Assembly: GCA_965153455.1 (NCBI GenBank) | Contig: OZ234500.1 | Coordinates: forward strand, 744,001 to 808,000 | Source of the DNA: Sphagnum compactum | Lineage: Eukaryota > Bryophyta > Sphagnopsida > Sphagnales | DNA length: 64,000 bases | Direction of reading: 5' to 3' | Part shown: piece by piece, positions 35,624 to 47,249 of the stretch | How positions within the stretch are numbered: position 1 is the first letter of the stretch | How the letters are laid out: each line of letters opens with the position of its first letter | Notes under the pieces: model-generated | Database searches by the model: none | The model's input: only the letters and a program-made list of their open reading frames with translations | Told to the model about the DNA's origin: nothing | Program-made: the position numbers and the translations under genes

Positions 35624-37484
35624 GTAACACCCAAAACAATTGGATACTTTTGTTTCAAGCCATTTCTTATTTACTGTCATGTTTAATTCTAGTGTCTTCA
35701 ACAAAATTTGAAATTAAGGTTTAAACCTCAAAGTTCTAGCACATATGAAGCAGATGAAAATTTAAATTTGGTGAATTTTTGCCAAGAAAAAAAAGACACT
35801 GATGTGAGTGCCATAGTTAGTTTGATTGATTGACGAATGCAACTGGGATTTACAAGATTTTTGGTTACAAGCTAATTTTCCCAGGGTCCCATAAGCGATG
35901 GATTCTGGATCATTCCCATGCAACTTCTAGCCACTTCTATGATATTCGCCGCACACAACACTTGTAGTTCGGTCCCATCTTTTTACTAAAGTACACAAGC
36001 ATTAGCAATAGTTCTGTAGCTTCTTGCCGATTCTCCAGCCATAAAACATCATCATATCTCATTGCCCCTCTCAAGAGAACCCGTTGTTCATCTCTATAGT
36101 TAATTTGTCTTGTATCTTTGCAACTAGTGGATTTTACTTGTTGGAGGTGTATATACAAGCTGAAAGTTCTTAGATTTCAACATATGCCTTACAACAATGT
36201 CAACGAGCATATCTTTTCTTCAATATTATTTATTTATTTTTTGCTTGCAGGTGTGGAATTGTTTTCCAGATCTTGTAAAGGGGAGTAGGAGCTTATGAAG
36301 ATGTCTAGGGTGATGAGTGAGGTATAATTCTTCACTTTTACTGTTACTCTATAAACTACATGAGCTTTTAGTTTCATGCTAAATTTGGGACTGTAATATG
36401 AGTGCATTGAGTACTTCTATATGGGATAATTAGCTGCTAGTAGTTTTTGTCTTTGCTATAACATTTGTGCGATTGCCTTGTGTTGCCAGTCTACGAATCT
36501 GCATTTTGTTTGGAATTTTCTTTTATAGAAGACTACTTCTATTGTGATCAGGCTTGCTACAATTTATAGTGAGTTGGGTTGCAAGGGTTCATGCATTATT
36601 CATGCAGCTAATGATGATAATGTTGACTTGCGGCAATATTTTATGTGCAGCTATTTATGGAAAACTTGTGGATTCTTTTTACCGTGGATCTACGTCCCAC
36701 TATTATCTTTAGACATCGATCCCACATGGCACAACTTGTCCACTATTGTCAATATGCAATTAACATTATATAATAGGTGACACAATGTTGTCAATTTAGG
36801 GTGAGAATGAACAAAATTGGACCGTTGACCTTCTTGGCAATCTTCTATTGCTTGGGTGACAAGTGATTTTGTAATGCAAAATGTGATTTTTCAGATGGGC
36901 CTGTGATTGCTTTCACCTTTAGGGATCCATGTCTGTGAACTCCACCGGTTTGACCCTTCTTTCATTTGGTCTTAAAGTTTTTTGTTTCATTTATTGTATT
37001 TATCTTCCTATGCAACACATTGTAGAAAATATTGATTGTGGTTAATTTTCATGGTTACAAGTGGGTTTTCAAGTGTGCAACATGTGGGAAGGTGACTCCA
37101 AAAGTTGTCCAAACTTTGTCTTCTTTACATAACCAAGATGACTGTAATGTATTATGGTTGCAGCCCCAAAGGACTAATGACAAGTTCAGATCTCAATTGT
37201 AGAAAAAGTGTGTTTTTCATCCTAAAGCTATCTATGCAAGAATCACAGTTTGAAAGTAGTTAAAGGGTAGCAACAATTCACATCTACAACAACAACATTC
37301 TCTTCAACTAGGGTCGCTACAATTATAGTAATTGCAAAAGACGGTGATGGTGTAGTAATAACTTCTTTTGGAACAGAAGCAAAAGTTGTAGAAGTTGGTA
37401 GCAACGTGGAAGTGCTCTTCTTCCATGTCATAACATTAGTTGCAAAAGTTGGCAACAACTTTGGCAACGACTACCTATGTAATA
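35624..37484. other. No firm gene; scattered exon-like pieces
   Basis: A plus-strand piece at 36529-36660, after ttttatag, reads IVIRLATIYSELGCKGSC and looks protein-like. It has no recognisable family or coherent splice partners, so it is not called. Confidence 0.3.
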
Positions 37485-37690
37485 GAAGTTTTTTTTGGAC
37501 CAATAGCAACAGTTGTATAAGCTTTTTTTGGACCAATAACAATAGTTGCACAAACTTCTTTTACACCAACAACAACGTTACACAAGTTTTTTCTAGACCA
37601 ATAACAACAGTTGCACAAGCTCAGGTTTTGGACCAACCACATCAGTTGCACAAGTTTTTTCTGGATCAATATCAATAGTTACACAAGTTA
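37485..37690. repeat. Minisatellite, unit ~33-45 bp, about six copies
   Basis: Units read ttttttggaccaataacaacagttgcacaag with variation (ggaccaatagcaacagttgtataag, acaccaacaacaacgttacacaag, ggatcaatatcaatagttacacaag). Because the unit lacks stops, frames stay open on both strands (37406-37678 plus, 37475-37675 minus). I treat these as by-products. Confidence 0.85.
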
Positions 37691-38650
37691 GCAAAAACAT
37701 ACCAATGCTCTTCATCCTTCTAAGAGTAGGAGTCTTTTTCTTCCTAGCTTGTGCACGTATCTTTTGTCTTGTTCCTGATGGCCCTACACATGTGGTTGGT
37801 GATGTGGTTGGATGTAGTTCTCAATAATTGTTGACATTGCCATTGTTGGATCAATGTGAATATCAACCTTTTCAACAACCTCCACATTTGTTGGTTCCTT
37901 GAAGAGGGGTGAGAAACTAGAGGTTCTTCCTAAAAGTAAAGAATTGGGAGTATGTAAAGAACCACATGCCCAAAAGTATGTGAAGAACAAACATAATAAC
38001 AAATGTATGTAAGAATTTCAATCTCCAACATCGAAGGAAGGGACCCCCGCAAATGCTTAAAACCTTGAAGCTTGTGAAGAGAGGGGAATGCTGCACCAAT
38101 TTAGGTGCAACTATGAGAATCTCCAGAGTCAGGAAGATGGGTTTTGAAACACACATTTGAAGCAAGAGAGCTGAACTGTGCGACCCTAACGCCATGCATC
38201 CACAAGTGCGCAAGCACAAAGGAGGAAAATGGGCATACAAAGGGAACAGGAGCTGCATCTCTCTGAGCAAGGTACATGTATCGTTTAAAACTTTTCAGAT
38301 GAACTCATATCTTAACCCATTCCACAGGAGCATTCTTGAGGAATAATAAGAGCTTGGTTGCGAAGCAACTGAGACATGGGGAGAAAAAGGGTCTGTGCTA
38401 AGCACTAATTTCACTACTTTAGCAGAAAGTATGATTTGGATCACACTGAAAGAAAACTAGTCAGTACTAAGTACTAGGCTACATTTCAAGGGCCAGAGTG
38501 AACCAGTAGCCACCAATGCACCAGTTGGCTATTCTGTCCACTGGATGGGCTGCGTTTTTCCATTCGATGTCAGATGGGGTTCATCACAGTCCATTTCTTT
38601 TCGTTGCTGACCATTGTACTTTTTTTTCGGGAGTTTATTATCGGCTATTT
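37691..38650. other. No gene recognised; unique sequence upstream of the CCTA array
   Basis: Frames at 37917-38270 (minus) and 38516-38734 (plus) have no recognisable domain. The piece 38509-38560 shares accaatgcacca and tccactggatgg with 60530-60562, also next to a CCTA/TAGG array (see findings). Confidence 0.45.
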
Positions 38651-38654
38651 TTTC

Positions 38655-39285
38655 CTGGACCTAACCTCACACATAGCTACCCTACTCACCTTCCTACCCT
38701 CATAAATATTGTACCAACCTTGGTACCTTACTAATTATCCCCTACTGACATAGCTACCTTAATAACTAGTTATCCTACTGACCTAACTATTGCCTACCCT
38801 ACTAACCTAGCTACCTTGTTAACTACATACCTTACTAACTTAACTTCTTTACTGACCTAACCATTGTACTAACTACCTACCCTACTGACCTAGTTACATC
38901 ACTATTTACCAACCCTATATACACAACCACCCTATTGACATAATTACTTTACAAACCTAGTCACCTTGATAAGGTAACTTGTTTCCTACATACTAACTTG
39001 CCTATCTACCTAGCTACCTTGCTAGTGTAACTTTCTTCCTACCTACTAACTTGCCACCTACATGCTTACCTACTTTAACAACCTATTTTCCTTGCTTCTT
39101 GAACTTCCTTTTTACTTACTAACTTGCCTACTAACCCAACTACCGACCTATATACCTACTCACCTACCTATACACCCACCTTCCTACCTACCACTATGTT
39201 CACTTACCTACTTATGTTTTTTACATAACCAAATACCTAACTAATTACCTACTCATTTTTTCCACCCCCCAGCCCCTTAATCCTA
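38655..39285. repeat. Degenerate CCTA-type array
   Basis: About 630 bp of words such as cctaccctactaacctagctacctt and acttgcctacctacc, the same type as at 1.03-1.45 kb. The tract drifts between 4-bp and longer periods (actaacctagctaccttgttaacta), which suggests an old, point-mutated array. Confidence 0.85.
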
Positions 39286-39501
39286 CCTATCAATTTATTA
39301 AAGTTCGCCCTAATTCATGGATGATGAACATAGGTCCCCATATGTAGTTATTACAAACAATTTATAGTGGAAACAATGTCATAATTGCAACCATTTTGGT
39401 TTAGTTAATGCATATTTTACTAAATTTTGTTTACTTAATTTATTTATGGAATGGACATTATAATACATCTTTTCATGTAATTATTATATATATGTACTAT
39501 T

Positions 39502-40545
39502 AGATTATGGTTTAGGTTTAAGGTTGGGACACATAAATTAGTTAGCAAGTTTTTCACAAATCTATAATAATTAACCTAAACTAGGTTAAATTTGGGGGGG
39601 AATTTTAGGGTTTAGACATATGTGAAATAATACAATTTCATTCTATATCTTTTTCAAGAGAAAAACAGTGGAAAATTTAGTTTGGAGATACCACACAAAG
39701 GTAAGAGACATATCTTTTCTTTTGGTTTTTTACAAAATTTATTTGATTGTTTTTGAAACTTAAGGTTTTTTTTCGGTGAGTAAATCTTTGTAGTTTAAAA
39801 GGTTTTTTTAAAAAATTTAATTTAAAAAAAATTGTTTTGCATTATATAATTTATATATTTTGTATAGTTTTTTTGGTTTAGGGCATATATCACTAGGATA
39901 TTTTTTTGTTAGGGTTCGTATATTTAGGGTTGTAATAGGGCCTATGGAAAAATATCATTTGGATTTTTAGGGTTATGCCTTATGATTTAATGTTTAGGAA
40001 TTTGGTTCATATAAATCAAGGCTTAAAGTTTATACTCTAGACTTTGCTCATTGTATTGGTTTCTTATTTTGTCATTTGTTTAGATCTATAACATAATTAT
40101 GAATCTCCTTTGTTTCCATATGTTCCATAGTTGTTAAAGTTCAATATTTCCTAACCCACTTTTGTTTAAATGTAATACCCATATCATATTGTGATAATTC
40201 ATTAACCATGAAACATAAAAATATTTTTTAAAGATTTGATTCCTCGCTAATACATCATGAAATTCATGTTTTCAAAATTATTTATTCACCTTATAGTATG
40301 ATTTAACATATATAAAAATAAACATAATGCAAAATTGGTCACATTGATGATGTAAGGGGTTAGGGTTTAATATAAAATTTACTACTTAATGTTATGGTTT
40401 AGGTTTAGAGTTTAGGACATAAATTAATTAACATTTTTTTAACAAGTCTATAATAATTAAAATAAATTGAAGGTGCATTTTGGGCAGAATTTTTAGGGCT
40501 TAAACATATGTAAAATAATGCAATGTCATTCTATATTTTTTTAAA
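39502..40545. repeat. Direct repeat pair, ~160 bp, offset ~890 bp
   Basis: The segment 39505-39665 (ttatggtttaggttta...gggacacataaatta...tctataataatta...ttttagggtttagacatatgtgaaataatacaattTcattctatat) recurs at 40393-40545 with many substitutions. The sequence between is AT-rich with no gene. The arrangement looks like a duplicated segment or the ends of a decayed element. Confidence 0.65.
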
Positions 40546-40614
40546 GAAAGTGAAATAACTTAACTTGGAAATATTACATGCTAGTAATATATATATATAT
40601 ATTTTTTGTGTTTC

Positions 40615-40915
40615 CCTAAATGCAATACCCATATTCAAGTTCATTTTGATATAACCCTTAGGTGATTTAGATAACTTAAGGTGTAGACCCAACCCTAAAT
40701 GCATACCCACATATCGGGTCATTTTGAAATAACCAATATGTAGTTTGGGTGGCCTTTCAACGAAAACCAAAGCTTATATGCAATACCTGCATTCAAGTTC
40801 ATTTTGAAATAATCCATAGGTGATTTAGACAACCTTAAGTGAATAATCAACACTAAATGCAATACCCACAAATAAGGTCACTTTAAAATAAATGGTTTGG
40901 GTACCCAAAATATGT
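40615..40915. repeat. Tandem repeat, unit ~79 bp, four copies
   Basis: Copies start at about 40618, 40697, 40777 and 40855. Each opens with atgcaatacc(c/t) or a close variant, followed by cattcaagttcattttgaaataa-cc-taggtgatttagacaacctta or variants. Copies 1 and 3 are closest to each other, which suggests a two-unit higher-order period. Confidence 0.85.
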
Positions 40916-41269
40916 CTATTTATAAACCTAAATTAATTTTATGACAATTAATTATCATGAATAATTATCAAAAATAATGATTTGAATAACTTATCAACGT
41001 AAAAAAATAAATTAAAAATCAAATAATTAATTTGATTTTAAAATCTATTTTTTTATTTGAATAAATAAGGTTCAACCAAATAATCAGTTAATTAATATTT
41101 AAAAATGATTTTTAAATATGATAATCAATCATTTACATTATCTGAAATAACTTTCTAGTAATTCTTTAATTATGACATTATTTGTTGATACTTAGATTAG
41201 ATTATTATATCATATGAATCCCATAAATATTATAATGGAAACCTAAATGCAAGTAATGCAAAAGATGTT

Positions 41270-41480
41270 AAAAATCAGCAACTATTTCTGGACCTACATG
41301 CGGGTATTGCAATGGATGTAAAAAAAAACCAACAACTATTAAGAGACTTATATGCGGGTATTGCAATGGTTGTAAAAAAAAAACCCAGCAACTATTACGA
41401 AACTTATATGCGGGTATTGCAATGGTTGTAAAAAAAAAAGCCCAACAATTATTACGAGACCTATATGCGGGTATTGCATA
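41270..41480. repeat. Tandem repeat, unit ~55 bp, four copies
   Basis: The core atgcgggtattgcaatggttgtaaaaaaaa-ccaacaactatta-gagacttat recurs with the atg of the core at 41298, 41352, 41408 and 41464. The units share the word ggtattgcaa with the complement of the 79-bp array at 40.6 kb. Confidence 0.9.
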
Positions 41481-42119
41481 TTTGAAATGACATTATGGAA
41501 ATTATAATAGAAAGGATGTAGGTATTGCACAATGTTCATTTTGATCTTTGTAAACCCTAAACAAATTAATGTTACCTATTCATATGGGCCTATTTAAGTT
41601 TTGATTCTTACATGTAAAGTATTAAGAAGATTATGAAAAAAAAAACATATATAATTAACCATATACCCATCAAACAAGTGTGACTAGAGGAAAATATTAT
41701 ATTGATAAAAGATGTACAAATATGGGTGGATCAAAAAATGCTAAATATTACAATGAAAAAAAAGGTTTTCTATAGTATATTAAAGGACTAAATTTCAAAA
41801 ATTGGGTAGTCCAAAAAAATAAAAGGGCTGAAAAAACCTAGCTAACTATATAAAGTGAAACCCCAAACCATATCAGTATCTACAATCCCGTGTTTAGCTC
41901 GATAAGTAGATGCTGCATTTGTAGCCCTTGCTGCATGATGAGCATATATATATATATATATAAAAGTAGAAATGACGACATTGCATCTCAACCTGAACTG
42001 CATTTGCAACAAACTCTTCCTTTGTTGTCTCTTGAACCCTATAAACACCCAAAAATCACCAAACTAAACCCTAACACACCTTGGATGAAATAAAATTATT
42101 AAAAAATAATAAACATTTA

Positions 42120-42810
42120 TTATTATTGTTTCTTACCTTCCATGAATCATTCTAAATTCATGGAAATCCAATACATTCTGTTAACTGTTTTGTTCAACTT
42201 GTTTTACTGGACTCTCAATCCCAATTTTTGACATCCCATGCCATTTTTAATTGTCATGCATATACACAATGGGTGGATCAAATCATCTCTTATAAATCTT
42301 CATCCTTCTCCATCCGTGATGTTGCATTTCGAGGCACACTTCGCACGCCCTAGGCATTAAGACTCAACACCTGCAATAGTTGCTCTGAAGCTAATTTGAC
42401 CAAAGCTGGTTTTGGGAATGGTGGACATTGTTTTGCAACAGTTACCAACTTATCCCACTCGTGTTTAGCTTTGGCACGAGCGTGACTAGCAACCTTTTGA
42501 TCATTCCACCTTTGCACGACCATGGCATTTCCCAATATGCGAGCATTCATTTTAGCATGGTTTTGATGTCGAGGACCTCCTTCAGAAGTTGAAGGCCTCC
42601 CAGGTTTGGCCTTTTCTGCCACCAAGCCATGCACCTCCTTCAAATGCTTGGTTTCAACAACCATTTGGCACAATATGCGACAATGTAAGTGCCAACTTTA
42701 CACTTCCATTTCGACCCAACCTTTGTCCATTCTTTGTCCTTCCGAGCCAAATTAGGTGGACAAGGGGGTGCCAGTGGTTGAGAAGCTTAGTCGGATTCAA
42801 ATTCCGGACC
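42120..42810 (-). pseudogene. Decayed transposon-like gene with a BED-finger-like segment
   Basis: A convincing acceptor (t-rich tract then ttag, 42811) precedes a minus frame with an early stop. It reads through PPCPPNLARKDKEWTKVGS, then WKCKVGTYIVAYCAK, slips frame, and continues as CQMVVETKHLKEVHGLVAEK. Then comes a basic stretch (42673-42353), an amber stop, and more read-through sequence with many stops to about 42120. The W-C...C...HX4H layout (HLKEVH) resembles a BED-type zinc finger as found in hAT-like elements, but I did not see the transposase core or dimerisation domain. A gtaag donor follows near 42134. Clearly non-functional. Confidence 0.5.
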
Positions 42811-43259
42811 TAAATAAAAAAATATCAAAAAAAAATCAATACTTTGTAATAAAAAAATCTTAACCCTAAAACCTTACACATAAAGAGTTAAAAAAACAGA
42901 ATGCAGGTATTGCAAAACATAAATCACACAATTAGATATAACTCTTGCAAACTTTAACTATTTTCAAGTATTGCAATAAAAAAATTTTGACAAAAAAAAT
43001 CTCGCACCTTCCATAAAATGATGGAAGGTACAGATATAATTAAATTTCAAAAAACTTGTACAATTTCTTTTATCTGCATTTAATCTAATGTACGTAAATT
43101 CTAAAACAATCTAACTTGTCATTTTTTGATCGAAATTTTCAATTTATATTGAGAATGATTTCACAATTTGAATTGCAAATTGTCATCATTGTCAACTTTA
43201 ATTTACATAGATTACTTGATTCATCAATTTTCAATTCTCATTTCTAATGGGACAACATT

Positions 43260-43490
43260 TTACTCACCAATTGTCTGATCTGATGAAACAACATTTTGCT
43301 CAGCAATTGTCTGTTCTGATGAAGTAACATTTTGCTTGGCAATTGTTTGTTTTGATGAAGCAACATTTTGCTCAGCAATTGTCTGTTCTGATGAAGCAAC
43401 ATTTTGCTTGGCAATTGTCTGTTTTGATGAAGCAACATTTTGCGCAGCAACTTCCAAATCACCTTTCTTCAATCTCTTTCCTTTAGCCAT
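43260..43490 (-). CDS. Small ORF made of a 12-residue repeat, possible first exon of the BED-like relic
   Basis: Starting at ATG 43490, a basic leader (MAKGKRLKKGDLEVAA) is followed by five to six copies of a 12-residue unit of the type QNVASSKQTIAE (36-bp period, 43262-43445). It ends at a TGA. Substitutions alternate Lys/Glu between neighbouring units. The unit length is a multiple of three and no copy contains a stop, which hints at past coding selection. I do not recognise the protein. It may be the N-terminal exon of the pseudogene downstream. Confidence 0.3.
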   Translation of the reverse strand: MAKGKRLKKGDLEVAAQNVASSKQTIAKQNVASSEQTIAEQNVASSKQTIAKQNVTSSEQTIAEQNVVSSDQTIGE

Positions 43491-43599
43491 TACAACCTTC
43501 AACATTAAAAAAACCCACCATTTCATTGTTAATTGTCAATTCTAATGAACTAAACCAAAAGGACCAAAAAAAAAAGAAAAGAAAAAAAGAAAGACGAAA

Positions 43600-44110
43600 A
43601 CCGCCTGTTGTCATCGCCTTCCCAACACCACCACCATAGAAGAAGGCGACGACATTGTTGCCGTCACCTTCTTTGCAACAAAACCACCAAAAAAGGCGAA
43701 GGTAGTTACCGTCGCCATTTTTTTTGCAGCAAAGCCATCAAAGAAGGTGATGGAAGTTGTTGTTTTCTTCTTCGCTACAACAAAATCACAAAAGTTCTCA
43801 AGCACAAAGAAGAAGGCGGCGGGAGCTGCCTTTGCCTTCTTCGCTACAACAAAACCAAAGAGGAAGAAGGCAACGGCAGCAACTGCCGTCGCCTTCTTTG
43901 CTGCAACAAAACCAAAAAAAAAAGTTGTTGTCGCCTTCTTCGCTGCAGCAAAACCAAAACAGAAGGCACAACAGTCGCTTTTTTCGCTGCAGCAAAACCA
44001 AAACGGAAGAAGGCGCCTTCTTCGCTACAACAAAACCAAAAAAAGAAGGCAATGGCAGCTTTTCGTTGCAGCAAAACGAAAATAGAAGAAGGCTACAACA
44101 GAACATAACC
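43600..44110. repeat. Minisatellite built on gtcgccttctt-gctgca(a/g)caaaaccaaaa, open in all frames
   Basis: Ten or so irregular units of about 40-60 bp. Frames stay open on both strands across most of the 500 bp (plus 43608-44108, 43747-44085 and 43757-44128; minus 43798-44106 and 43844-44074). One plus frame repeats FFAATKPKKK. GC content is much higher than around it. I regard the ORFs as by-products of a stop-free unit. Confidence 0.8.
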
Positions 44111-44136
44111 GAAAAGAGAAGGGCTTAAGGGAGGGA

Positions 44137-44325
44137 GCTTACCTTCAAGCTCTCGCTCTGGGTCCCGCTTCAAGTTCCCGCCTAGGTCCCGCTTCAAACT
44201 CTCGCCTGGGTCCCGTTTCAAGCGCTCCCGAGCTTTGACGATGGAGTTCATGGGCCCGCTTCAAGCGCATTGTCGTGACTCCTGCTCCAACCACTCTCGA
44301 GCTCTGACGATGGAGTGTCGCAAAA
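44137..44325. repeat. Short tandem repeat built on ttcaagctctcgcctgggtcccgc
   Basis: Four or five units of about 28 bp (44145-44225) are followed by a longer duplicated piece, cgagctctgacgatggagt (about 44231-44250 and 44296-44315). It directly follows the previous minisatellite and is similarly GC-rich. Confidence 0.7.
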
Positions 44326-44329
44326 TCAG

Positions 44330-47249
44330 GTGAGGTAGGTAGGAGGGGGGTCGTAAATAGGAGGGGGGAGGCAGGTGGGAGGGAAAAACTTTGCGCAGGG
44401 GAGGATGGGTTTTTGGTTCATCCCCAAAATGGCCTCAACAACCTCATCCTCAACTGGTGCATTGGTGGCTGCTGGTTCACTCCAGCCCATTCCAAGCCCC
44501 CATTAACTTACAAATGGGGGGGGAGCATAGTTCATTAACAACAGGCTTCATATCTCTTAACCGTGTGATGCCAGTAATAAAGTATGGGCCTTTCATCCCA
44601 TTAACTAATTTTCCCCAACTATTGACTTCCTTGGCCTATCACAGTATTTGCAGATTGACTTTTGTGTTTCAGCATTGTGCCTCTCTATTAGGGTTTAGAG
44701 CATTCAAAATGGTTAGGAGTCACCAGTGTTGTGTGTATATGGTTTAGGACTTACACTCTGTGTAAATGGTATTATGGAATTTATGAACACAAACTGTGTG
44801 ACTGCATAACATGAGACATGCAAGTGTAAAATCATATAAGTTTGTATTATGTTGTGTAAAATTTTGTAATCATAAAACATTTAGATTTGCACGGTTTTAC
44901 ATGGTCATGTAAAAATGTGTAACTTCTATTCTGAGGGAGGGATTGCCTAATAGGTAGCACCCATCCTTTGAACATGCCCATCACCAAACATTAACCCCCC
45001 TTTATTTCTTTACCCTATATTTCCTTCATTTATCATCTGTTTTAAGCAATCTAAATGATTGTGGGTGTGGCAAGCAAAGCTGTATATAAACTTTTTGAAG
45101 TCTAAAGACAAAGAAGCAATGTCTTAAGAATTATGAGCTCCTTGAAAGCTTAAATGTTCGGTCACGAACTGCTTACTGTAGGTAGTGAGCATCCTAAACT
45201 AGATTTAGCATTTATTCATGATAGTTTTTAAAGTATTCTTCAAAGACCTTTGGGGCTAATTTTTTTTAAAAATGAATTTTTTTCAAAGCCAAAAATTCCC
45301 CTAGTTATTTTGATGAAAAAGCCAAGCATCTACAATAAAGTATTCCTATTTTTATTTGTATTCTTTTCATTGTGACGTGAAAACTAGTCACCCAAAAAGA
45401 CACAAGAGTATGTAAGTTATTACCTCACCCCCACCCCACATAAAATATTGGACAATATACCGTACTACCTTGGCCATTTCAACACATGTCCATCAAATAA
45501 TTAATTAATTTTGAAAAATTCACTTCAACAAATGAAATATTCCTAAATATGAACTATTATCGTTCACAATATTGTTTGATTTGGAAAAAAATAATTTTTT
45601 AAAGTTTCAACATTTCTGAAAATAATATAAATTAGTGTCGAATTGGCCAAGGTACTAGGGTATATACATTGTGGATCATTTAAATGCTATATAGCCTACC
45701 ACATAGATGCAATCACATAGGCCAATCTTTGTGAGTAAATAATCAAAAAAGTTCATCAAAAAGCTTTTCTGACCTTGTTCACATCAAGACTGAAATGTCC
45801 ATGCTTCGAACACACTGACAATGTTAATAATTCAATATGAATGTCAACTTAGATGGGCACAGATAAGTGGTTGATGGGTGAAGCATATCTTTACCCTAAA
45901 AAATCCACAGGTCTCTTGGGCCATGCAAGCAATGCGTGTGAAACAAGGAGCTCTGAATCTACAGTAAACAAACAGAGCATGTAAAGAATTTGCGAAAGGA
46001 TCACACATAAAGAAAGTGCAACAACTAGCTGAGTTAATCAAGCCAAAACAGATACATCAGTGCACATCAAAGCTCTTCAGGTGTTTGTGCCTGTAGGCTG
46101 GTGAAAAACCTAGCTAGCTCATGACAGCGCAGCTGCTGCATATGCAAATTGGAGATGGAAAGCAAAAAGTCTGGAAACAAGTTGCCAGGAGGTGATAGTG
46201 ACAATACACACCCAACTCCACCACCACCTTCTGTTCATCTCACTTGTAAGGGTTTGAGCACAATAACAATAATGGACAAGACAGGAAATGGCAGACATTG
46301 CAGACAAGGACATGGCTGAGTCCTTTGAGGCCGTCAGAATGATAAAGACAATTCACAGGATCCAACAACTCCTAGCCAATTCAAATGAGTGCAAGATAAT
46401 GCCAGTTTTGTGAAGATCAAATCAACTCTACTATCTCCCAGACAACCATGATCATATGGGTCCATCAAAACTCAAGCTCAAATAACTCAATCGGCTACAC
46501 TACGGACCAGAACATTTGAAAGGTGTGAGGAGGGGACTGCGACAGAGTGCCTGCTATGACTTACACAAGCATACAGAGTCTGAAAGAAGTAATAGCAGAA
46601 TCTTCAGCCACCCCTGGAAAAACGGTGGGAGAGAACAAGAAGATTGCAATGCACAGCATACTCACTGTAAGCATTCATGCACAGCTCATGCAGCACATAT
46701 GACACACCATCTGTATGCTTACAATGGGTGCAATAATCTTCTACAGAAAAATTACCAAACAATTTGGCCATCTAATGCTGTCAGTTGTGCAAACATAATG
46801 CCATGACAGATGCAAAAGGGTCAGGAAGGGAACATAGGAAAGCAGTTTTGCAACAGGAGAGAATGAACCATTCCAGCGGAAGGCCACCCACGAGCAGGGT
46901 GACAAGCACATCATGAAAACCACGAGAGCAATTCAGAAGATAGATTTTTAAAAACTGCTGAAAGCACAACAAATCTTCATAGAACCAAACTGTCAACCAC
47001 AAATTCCCACAAAAACCCTAAAAATTTGGACCATGTTGAAACTGATGCATTTGCACATGACGACTTCAGACAAGACAAAAACTGATACTCCTCCCATCTA
47101 GTTGCAATGCGAGACGAGGTCATCTTCAGCAAATACGTGATACTTTACTCGTGATAAAGAACGTCCACATCATCATCATAACCAGTTACATCACGGCAAA
47201 CCCTAGAACAGATCCAGAAACAGCGACAGTCGAACACACAAGACGCATG
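44330..47249. other. No gene recognised
   Basis: From 44.4 to 45.8 kb the DNA is AT-rich. From 45.85 kb onward it becomes more balanced, as expected for the 3' flank of the minus-strand CX9C gene. ORFs such as 44391-44747 plus, 46119-46313 minus and 46516-46806 plus show no known motif. Confidence 0.4.

Noticed and set aside
40615-41480. CRISPR-like array reading of the regularly spaced repeats
   Set aside because: Units are long, degenerate tandem copies without unique spacers, in a eukaryotic nuclear context; they are minisatellites.
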